The translations under genes were made by a program, and so were the position numbers. This document shows, piece by piece, positions 1 to 5,965 of a DNA stretch of 46,168 bases. Positions within the stretch are counted from its first letter, which is position 1; each line of letters starts with the position of its first letter. The stretch lies in NCBI GenBank assembly GCA_019239975.1, contig JAFAZE010000171.1:1-46168 (forward strand). Reading direction: 5' to 3'. The DNA comes from Streptosporangiaceae bacterium (GTDB lineage Bacteria; Actinomycetota; Actinomycetes; Streptosporangiales; Streptosporangiaceae). The notes beneath the pieces were generated by a model. The model worked only from the letters and a program-made list of their open reading frames with translations. It made no database searches and was not told where the DNA came from.

Positions 1-126
1 CAGAGCAACCCGGGCGAGCTGATCGCCGATCCGGGACTGCGCCTGGGCCAGCAGAAGTACCCGGAATTCCGCGACGCCGAGCACCTCCCGGAACCGGGCG
101 CGCTCTGGCGCCGCCGGCCCGGCCAT
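1..126 (-). CDS. MFS transporter, N-terminal fragment (runs off the window)
   Basis: Reading leftward from the ATG at 126 gives 42 codons with no stop before the window edge. After a short basic leader, residues 19-42 (from AEFRVLLLAQAQ to RIGDQLARVAL) match the first transmembrane helix of drug-type major facilitator proteins, where an FRxLxxAQxxSxxGDxxxxVAL pattern is typical. The role is presumably proton-driven efflux across the cytoplasmic membrane; the substrate cannot be told. The start is preceded by a weak GGACAGGG on the minus strand and overlaps a TGA in another frame. The rest of the protein lies outside the window, so the family call rests on one helix only. Confidence 0.6.
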   Translation of the reverse strand, partial: MAGPAAPERARFREVLGVAEFRVLLLAQAQSRIGDQLARVAL

Positions 127-464
127 CAGGACGCCCTGTCCATGTCATCTGCTCCAGTCATGTTCCAGGGCAACCAGCGGCAGGGATTGTCAGGACTCAC
201 GGTCACCACGCATCTCATCACCCCCTTTCCAGCGGCAGGCGCGACTCGAAGTGCTCGCGCTACGGCCAGCCGAAATCTCGTCTCATCCAGCTCGCACCTC
301 CCATCACCATGTTCGGGATGCCCCGCGGTCCAGCTAAGCAGGCCATGCTGCCAGCACACTGCCAGCGCGCTGCCACGCCGCGGGAGTCGGCGCTCAGGTG
401 GACGGAAACGACTGCCCGGTCCCGGTTCCGGCGCCGCTGGGTGCCGCGGGCGGCCGGTGAACGC
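127..464. other. Intergenic region between the MFS and ligase genes
   Basis: This 338-base stretch separates two minus-strand genes. I see no convincing coding frame. The minus-strand frame 126-359 has no recognisable protein character, and the plus-strand frames here are shadows. It presumably holds the 3' end of the ligase transcript and the promoter of the MFS gene, but no clear -35/-10 pair or strong hairpin stands out. Confidence 0.4.
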
Positions 465-1790
465 TCACCGGCCGGCGCGGCGGCGGTCGATGACGCGGAC
501 GGCCTTGCCCTCGCTGCGAGGTATGGTTCCCGGCGGCACGAGCACCACGGTGATGCGCAGGCCGGTCTGGTTCCGCAGCGCCGCTTCCAGGCGGGACCGG
601 AGCAGCGGGAGGCCGCCGTCGTGGGCCGGCTCGCATTCGACGGTCAGCTCGTCCAGCGCGCCGGGCCGGTCGACGATCACGCGGTAGTGCGGCGTGACGC
701 CGCCGGCCTCCAGCAGCGCGTGCTCCACCTGCGAGGGATAGAGGTTGACCCCGCGGATGATGAGCATGTCGTCGTGACGGCCGCGCAGGCCGGCCAGGCG
801 GGCGGTGGTCCGCCCGCACCGGCAGGGAGCGGGGTCAACGCGCCCGATGTCGCCGGTGCGGTACCGCAACAGCGGAAGCGCCTCGCTGGTCAGCGCGGTG
901 AAAACGAGCTCGCCTTCGGCACCGGGAGAGACGGGGCGCCCGCCGGCCGGATCCACCACCTCGACGAGGAAGTGGTCCTCGTTCACGTGCAGCCCGGAGC
1001 GGGCGGTCAGGCACTCCGCGGCCACCCCGGGGCCGTACATCTCCGACAGGCCGTAGAAGTTGACGGCCCGCAGCCCGAGTTGCCGCTCGATCTCCTCCCG
1101 CATCGCCCGGGTCCACGGCTCGCCGCCGAACAGCCCAAGCCGCAGCCGCGGCGGCGGCGCGTTGCCCGCCGCGCCGCCGGTCCTGTCGAGCACCTGAGCG
1201 ATGGCGAGGGCGTACGACGGGGTGGCGACCAGGACCTCGGCGCTGAAGTCGCGAAGGAGCATGGCCTGCCGCGCGGTGTTTCCCGCCGAGACCGGCACCA
1301 TCATGGCGCCGATCCGCTCACCGCCCTGATGGAAGCCCAGGCCGCCGGTGAACAGGCCGTAGCCGTTGGCGTTGTGTACCACCATTCCCGGCCTGACCCC
1401 GGCCATGGTCATGCACCGCGCCATCAGCCCGGTCCAGGCGTCCAGGTCGGAGCCGGTGTAGGCGACCACCGTCGGCTTGCCGTGCGTGCCGCTGGACGCG
1501 TGGACGCGGACCAGCCGCCGGCGGTCCACCGCGATCATGCCGAACGGGTACTGGTCCCGGAGATCGGCCTTGCGGGTGAACGGCATGCGGGCGAGGTCGT
1601 CCAGCGAACGGATGTCCCCCGCGGCGGTGATCCCGGCGGCGGCCAGCCGCCGGGCGCCGGGCGGCTGGCCACGCAGCACCCTGGCCACCGCGTCGCGCAG
1701 CCTGCCAAGCTGGATCTCCGCCAGCCGTTCCCGCGGCAGCGTCTCGGCCGGGTCCCAGATCACCTCGTCAGCGGGCGCGGGCACGGCCAT
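465..1790 (-). CDS. Phenylacetate-CoA ligase family enzyme (PaaK-like)
   Basis: A 441-residue adenylate-forming ligase of normal PaaK length. The ATP-binding P-loop reads SSGTHGKPT at residues 99-107 (usually SSGTTGKPT). Further landmarks are NANGYGLFTGGLGFHQG, the LFGGEPW stretch, the FYGLSEMYGPGVA adenylation motif, the RTGDIGR hinge and the C-terminal RGVNLYPSQVE and SEGKAVRVID segments. It should activate an aryl acetate to its CoA thioester with ATP. Its start codon lies inside the 3' end of the DpgC-like gene (23-base overlap), so the two are translationally coupled. The partner suggests that the natural acid may be a hydroxylated phenylacetate, for example 3,5-dihydroxyphenylacetate, rather than phenylacetate; that part is inference. 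No other paa ring-epoxidation gene is in view. Confidence 0.88.
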   Translation of the reverse strand: MAVPAPADEVIWDPAETLPRERLAEIQLGRLRDAVARVLRGQPPGARRLAAAGITAAGDIRSLDDLARMPFTRKADLRDQYPFGMIAVDRRRLVRVHASSGTHGKPTVVAYTGSDLDAWTGLMARCMTMAGVRPGMVVHNANGYGLFTGGLGFHQGGERIGAMMVPVSAGNTARQAMLLRDFSAEVLVATPSYALAIAQVLDRTGGAAGNAPPPRLRLGLFGGEPWTRAMREEIERQLGLRAVNFYGLSEMYGPGVAAECLTARSGLHVNEDHFLVEVVDPAGGRPVSPGAEGELVFTALTSEALPLLRYRTGDIGRVDPAPCRCGRTTARLAGLRGRHDDMLIIRGVNLYPSQVEHALLEAGGVTPHYRVIVDRPGALDELTVECEPAHDGGLPLLRSRLEAALRNQTGLRITVVLVPPGTIPRSEGKAVRVIDRRRAGR

Positions 1791-3162
1791 TCCAGTGCGC
1801 CTGGAGATTGCGGACCAGAGCGGGGCTCAGATGGCACCGCGCCTGCTCGGCCGCGAACGCCGCCATGTACTCCCGGAACACGTCGAGCGGTTCCTGCCCG
1901 ATGCGCAGTGCCCGCCGGTTGGCCACCGCGTTCACCAGCCCGGAGTCGGTGAGTGCCTCGATGCGGGCGGCGAGCGCGCGGTCCACGGCGGTTTGCTCGA
2001 CCACTTCGTCGCACAGCGCGGCGGCGTCCGGCTCGCCCGCGGTCCATTCGCGGCCGGAGAATATCGCCTGCCGGGCGGCCCGGTCGCCGACGAAGCGCGG
2101 CAACCGCAGGTTGGACGCGCCGGGAATGATGCCCTCCTTGCGCGCGGGCAGGAACAGCCGGGAGCCGCGGGCCGCGATCACGTGGTCGACGACGTGCAGC
2201 AGCTGGCAGGCGCCCCCGACGGCGAACCGCTCCACCACGGCGATCCACAGCTTCTCGCCGGTCACGTCGGGGCGGCCGGCGTCCTCGGCGATCCCCCGGT
2301 AGATCTTGTGCACGTAGCCCAGGTCGCGCAGCAGGTAGAAGAGGTAGTCGAGGCGCCCGGCGTACAGGTGGGTGAGGTTGAGCCCGGCCCCGAACACGCG
2401 CACCCCCGGGTAGCGGGGATGATCCACCACGCCGCCGCGCAGCACCCCCACCTCGATGTCCGGATCGAGCAGGATCAGGTCCACGGCACACTCGGTGGCG
2501 CCCAGTGTCGTGCCGTCCTCCGCGTTCAGGTGCTCCGGGTTGCGCAGCTCGAGGACGCCGGCCCGCCCCTCCCGGCGGAGCAGCACCGGCCCGAGGTCCA
2601 CGCGCCCGGCGGCCCGCAGTTCCCCGGCCAGCTCGCGGGCCATGACGGTGGGCCGCAGCATGGCTCCGATCAGGTGCCGTCCCTGCTCGGGCACGGCGAG
2701 CACCCGCGCGACGAACGTGCCCTGGGCCAGCTCGACGCCTTCCTTGGCGGGGAGCTCGCGTGCGCGTTCGGCGGCCAGGTCCGCGGGTGCCGGGACGAGT
2801 CCGGGAACACGTTCGGCGGCCCGGGTGAGAAGCTCCTCGACCCGCAGCGCCGCGGTTCGCCCGGCGGTGAGCTCGTCATACAGGGCGGCGGCGTGAGCCG
2901 TCAGGTACCGCTCCCGGGCGTCGTTCATCAGGCCCGCGATCGTCTCGGCGGCGTCCCGCTCGGCGGCGGTGCGCCGCGGGCGCCCCGGCAGCCGCCTGGC
3001 AAGCTCGCCGCCGCGTACCAGGAAGGAGCTGACCGCCGCGGATGCCGCCGCGAACGAGGCAGCCGGGTCCGGGGAGGGCGCCGATGCGGCCCAGCGCGCG
3101 CCGTCGGCGGCCGGCAGTCCCGCTCGTTCGACAACCGCGACGATGGACCGGACCTCGTGCAC
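1768..3162 (-). CDS. DpgC-like (3,5-dihydroxyphenyl)acetyl-CoA 1,2-dioxygenase
   Basis: A 464-residue member of the crotonase superfamily with the long helical N-terminal half typical of DpgC, the cofactor-independent dioxygenase that turns 3,5-dihydroxyphenylacetyl-CoA into the aryl glyoxylate and CoA in vancomycin-type antibiotic pathways. Diagnostic stretches are LRNPEHLNAED, the VFGAGLNLTHLYAGRL region with LLRDLGYVHKIYRG, the FAVGGACQLL oxyanion-hole segment and ARKEGIIPGASNLRLPRF. The ATG at 3162 is followed by a typical helical start (MHEVRSIVAVVERAG). DpgA, DpgB and DpgD, which make the substrate in the antibiotic pathway, are absent here. Instead the gene overlaps a PaaK-like ligase that could supply the CoA ester from a free acid. 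A catabolic or salvage role is therefore more likely than glycopeptide synthesis. A related aryl-CoA oxygenase with another substrate is the main alternative. Confidence 0.8.
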   Translation of the reverse strand: MHEVRSIVAVVERAGLPAADGARWAASAPSPDPAASFAAASAAVSSFLVRGGELARRLPGRPRRTAAERDAAETIAGLMNDARERYLTAHAAALYDELTAGRTAALRVEELLTRAAERVPGLVPAPADLAAERARELPAKEGVELAQGTFVARVLAVPEQGRHLIGAMLRPTVMARELAGELRAAGRVDLGPVLLRREGRAGVLELRNPEHLNAEDGTTLGATECAVDLILLDPDIEVGVLRGGVVDHPRYPGVRVFGAGLNLTHLYAGRLDYLFYLLRDLGYVHKIYRGIAEDAGRPDVTGEKLWIAVVERFAVGGACQLLHVVDHVIAARGSRLFLPARKEGIIPGASNLRLPRFVGDRAARQAIFSGREWTAGEPDAAALCDEVVEQTAVDRALAARIEALTDSGLVNAVANRRALRIGQEPLDVFREYMAAFAAEQARCHLSPALVRNLQAHWNGRARAR

Positions 3163-3297
3163 GGCTCCATCATGAACAGCGCTGGCCGCCCGCGTCCAGA
3201 CGGGGCGGGCGCCCGCATGGCGGCGAGCACGGTGACGGGTGAGCCACGCCCTCTGAGGCCGTTCCCGGGGCCGCTGCGGGACTTTCGCCGGCTGGGT

Positions 3298-3332
3298 GGG
3301 CCGGAATCACCGCGATCGGGTGATTCCGGCCC
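3298..3332. promoter_or_regulatory. Perfect 14-bp inverted repeat between divergent genes
   Basis: GGGCCGGAATCACC at 3298-3311 is repeated in inverted form at 3319-3332 with a 7-base loop. It lies between the divergent DpgC-like and SDR genes, about 37 bases before the SDR Shine-Dalgarno. No T-run follows and no plus-strand gene ends upstream, so a dimeric repressor operator or a leader hairpin of the SDR mRNA is more likely than a terminator. Confidence 0.55.
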
Positions 3333-3383
3333 GCCGGGGCAGGCGGGAGGGTGGGTCCTAAGCACTCACAGGAGAGGCCTCCC

Positions 3384-4217
3384 ATGGGCATCATCACCGC
3401 AGCCGCCAGACTCCGCTCTCCGGCCCCACGGGGCTCTCCGGTCCCGCGGGCGCCGGCCCGCCAGCACCGCAAGGGCGGCGGGGTCGCCCTGGTGACCGGG
3501 GCGTCTTCGGGGATCGGGGCGGCCGTGGCCGACTGCCTGGCCGCCGGCGGCTGGCGGCTGCTGCTGTCCGGGCGGGACACCGGCCGCCTGGAGCGCGTGG
3601 CGGCCCGCACCTCCTCGGTTCCGCTGCGCGCCGACCTGGCCTCCATGGCCGCCGTTCATGAGCTGGCGCGCACCGCGCTGACCGCCGCCGGGCGGGTGGA
3701 CCTGCTGGTGGCCTGCGCCGGGGTCGGCTGGGCCGGCCCGTTCACCGCGATGCCGGCCGGCCGGGCCGAAGAGCTCCTGATGGTCGACCTGGTCTCGGTG
3801 ATCGAGCTGACCCGGCTGCTGCTGCCGCAGATGCTGGACCGGCACCGGGGCCAGGTCGTGCTGGTCGGGTCGATCGCCGGCAGCGTCGGAGTCGGCGGCG
3901 AAACGGTGTACTCCGCGGCCAAGGCCGGGCTGAACGCGTTCGCCGAGGCGCTGCGCTACGAGCTGCGCGGCACCGGGGTGCGCATCACCCACGTCATCCT
4001 CGGCGTGGCCGACACCCCGTTCTTCGCCCGCCGCGGCGCGCCGTACGCCCGGGCCCGGCCGCGGCCGGTCCCGCCGGACCGGGTGGCCGCCCTCATCTGC
4101 GCGGCCGCGCTGCACGGCCGCGAGGACGTGTTCATACCCGGCTGGACGAGGCTGCCCGGCATGGTCCGCGTCACCGCCCCGTCCCTGTACCGCCGCCTGG
4201 CCACGCTGTTCGGCTGA
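3384..4217 (+). CDS. Short-chain dehydrogenase/reductase (classical SDR)
   Basis: The protein has 277 residues from the ATG at 3384, chosen because AGGAGA at 3370-3375 stands 8 bases upstream. A GTG at 3351 would give a longer form without a well-spaced ribosome site. The NAD(P)-binding motif TGASSGIG is at residues 38-45, the ACAG segment follows near 110, and the catalytic Ser163-Tyr176-Lys180 triad is complete (YSAAK). It should be a soluble NAD(P)H-dependent oxidoreductase; the tail (VTAPSLYRRLATLFG) resembles SDRs acting on lipids or acyl chains, but the substrate is unknown. Odd: about 30 Arg/Pro-rich residues precede the Rossmann fold, which most family members lack. It is divergent from the ligase/dioxygenase pair and separated from it by an inverted repeat. 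Confidence 0.88.
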   Translation: MGIITAAARLRSPAPRGSPVPRAPARQHRKGGGVALVTGASSGIGAAVADCLAAGGWRLLLSGRDTGRLERVAARTSSVPLRADLASMAAVHELARTALTAAGRVDLLVACAGVGWAGPFTAMPAGRAEELLMVDLVSVIELTRLLLPQMLDRHRGQVVLVGSIAGSVGVGGETVYSAAKAGLNAFAEALRYELRGTGVRITHVILGVADTPFFARRGAPYARARPRPVPPDRVAALICAAALHGREDVFIPGWTRLPGMVRVTAPSLYRRLATLFG

Positions 4218-4432
4218 ACGGGCGGCACCGCGCCGGCTGCCCGTTTGCCCGGAGGCGACGGCGGCCGGCGGCGCGAACGGCGGCGTTCTGGGTGGCCGGC
4301 AAAGACCGATTCCATCGCGTTCACGAGCGAAAAGCGGACTCGGCCGGTATAACCGACCAAGGGCGAGCACGCGCGACGTTTCCGGCGGGCTCGGACCGAC
4401 GAATGCTGAACGTGAGGAAGGAGGAACCGGGC

Positions 4433-5713
4433 GTGAGACCTGTCCGCCCCTGGTTCTCAGGAAACACGGTCGCGGCGAGCGCCGCCGCGGTGCTCGCCTC
4501 GGGCGTTCTCGCAGCCTGCAGCGGCAGCAGCCCAAGCAGCAACACGACACCGCAGAACAGCTCCAAGGCGCCGATCACGATCGGCGCGTCGCTGTCCGAG
4601 ACCGGCGACTTCGCCGCCGACGGCCAGGCGTTCGCGAAGGGGTACAAGCTGTGGGTCAAGGACGTGAACGCTCACGGCGGCCTCCTCGGCCGGCAGGTGA
4701 AGCTGATCATCCTGAATGACAACAGCTCGCCGGACCAGGTGGTGACCGACTACCAGACGCTGTTCGGCCCGGACCACGTGGACCTTGCCTTCGGGCCGTT
4801 CTCCTCGTTGCTCACCGAGCCGGCTTCTTCGGTCGCCGCGCGGTTCGGCATGGCGTTCGTGGAGGGGGCCGGCGGCGCGCCGTCGGTCTTCGACACGCCG
4901 TCCAACCAGGCCGACCACAACGTGTTCGACGTGAGCCTGCCGATCGCGGACGAGATGGTGCCGTTCGTGAACTGGATCGCCAAGCTGCCCCCGAACGAGC
5001 GGCCGAAGACCGCCGCCTACCCGATGGCGCAGGATCCCTTCGCCGACCCGCCGGTCCAGCTCGCGCAGACGATGCTGCAAAAGCTCGGGGTCCAGACCGT
5101 GTACTCCAACGTCTTCCCGGAGGAGGTCTCGGCCTACAAGGCGCCGGCGGACCAGGTGGCGGGCAACAACCCGCAGCTCGTCGTGCTCGGCTCCACCGAC
5201 GTGCCGACCGTCTCGGCCTTCATGTCGGCGTTCGAGCAGCAGCACTACACGCCCAGGATGTTCATCGCGGCGGCCGGCCCCGACCAGGGCGGATCGTTCA
5301 CCTCCGCGGTCGGCACGGGCAACGCCGACGGGGTCATGGTGCCCAACGGGTGGTACCCGGGCTACGCCAACCTGGCGAGCAAGCAGATGGTCAGGGAGTA
5401 CATCGCCCAGTACGGCGGCAGCGCCTCCGGCGTGAACGCGGACGTGGCCGAGGCTTACTCGGTCGGTCAGGTGATGGCCCAGGCCGTCACCGCCACCGGC
5501 GGCACCGACAACGCGAAAATCATCAGCTACCTGCACAGCAGCGTCACGCTGAGCAGCGTTCAGGGGCCGGTGAAGTTCGACTCCCTCGGCGAGAACGGCG
5601 CCGCCGCGTCCTTCGTCTTCCAGTGGCAGAGAGGCAACTTCAAGCAGGTCCTGCCCACGGGCGCCGCCGGTTCGGTGTCGATCCTCGCCACGAAGCCGGC
5701 CTGGACCGGCTGA
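4433..5713 (+). CDS. Branched-chain amino acid/amide-type ABC substrate-binding lipoprotein
   Basis: The protein has 426 residues from the GTG at 4433, which has AAGGAGG at 4418-4424 and 8-base spacing; an ATG at 4403 would add ten residues but lacks such a site. A signal peptide ends in the lipobox LAAC, followed by a Ser-rich linker, so the protein is anchored outside the membrane. The mature part opens with ITIGASLSETGDFAADG and shows NDNSSPDQVVTDYQTL, the hallmarks of LivJ/periplasmic-binding type I receptors for branched-chain amino acids, amides or aromatic acids. No LivHMGF-type permease or ATPase genes are adjacent, so it is an orphan receptor. Proximity to the aryl-CoA genes hints at an aromatic acid ligand, but that is speculative. 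Confidence 0.85.
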   Translation: MRPVRPWFSGNTVAASAAAVLASGVLAACSGSSPSSNTTPQNSSKAPITIGASLSETGDFAADGQAFAKGYKLWVKDVNAHGGLLGRQVKLIILNDNSSPDQVVTDYQTLFGPDHVDLAFGPFSSLLTEPASSVAARFGMAFVEGAGGAPSVFDTPSNQADHNVFDVSLPIADEMVPFVNWIAKLPPNERPKTAAYPMAQDPFADPPVQLAQTMLQKLGVQTVYSNVFPEEVSAYKAPADQVAGNNPQLVVLGSTDVPTVSAFMSAFEQQHYTPRMFIAAAGPDQGGSFTSAVGTGNADGVMVPNGWYPGYANLASKQMVREYIAQYGGSASGVNADVAEAYSVGQVMAQAVTATGGTDNAKIISYLHSSVTLSSVQGPVKFDSLGENGAAASFVFQWQRGNFKQVLPTGAAGSVSILATKPAWTG

Positions 5714-5714
5714 G

Positions 5715-5748
5715 CCCCGGCGCCCGCCCCCGGCGCCCGCCCCCGGCG
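5715..5748. repeat. 13-bp GC-rich tandem repeat after the binding-protein gene
   Basis: CCCCGGCGCCCGC occurs at 5715-5727 and again at 5728-5740, followed by a partial third copy to 5748. It starts two bases after the stop codon of the binding-protein gene. GGCGCC inside each unit is self-complementary, so the RNA could fold, but it is not a classical terminator. Confidence 0.6.
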
Positions 5749-5965
5749 TGAAACTTTCGCCCGAATGAACTTTCCGGATCGAGCGGGTTACCTCCTTGCC
5801 GCGAATCAGGCACAAGATCAGCATGTGCCGGAAATTTCATCAATATCGCATTAGGGTGACGGCATCCCATATTCGTGGCCGCCTGGGGCCGTTGGCCCCT
5901 GGGGGTCGCTCGCGCCGGCAGCACAGCGGCGTGAAAAGAGCGCGTAAGCAGCGAGGATATCGACA

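Noticed and set aside
126..359. Minus-strand frame ending at the MFS start
   Set aside because: The 77-residue product has no family character, and its TGA merely overlaps the MFS ATG; a good ribosome site for it is lacking.
309..1952. A 547-codon open frame on the plus strand
   Set aside because: It lies opposite the PaaK-like gene, and its translation is Arg/Gly/His-rich text without domains, as expected for antisense frames in very GC-rich DNA.
4292..4432. N-terminal extension of the orphan binding protein
   Set aside because: The extension would hide the signal peptide behind 47 residues; the GTG at 4433 has a strong, well-spaced ribosome site.
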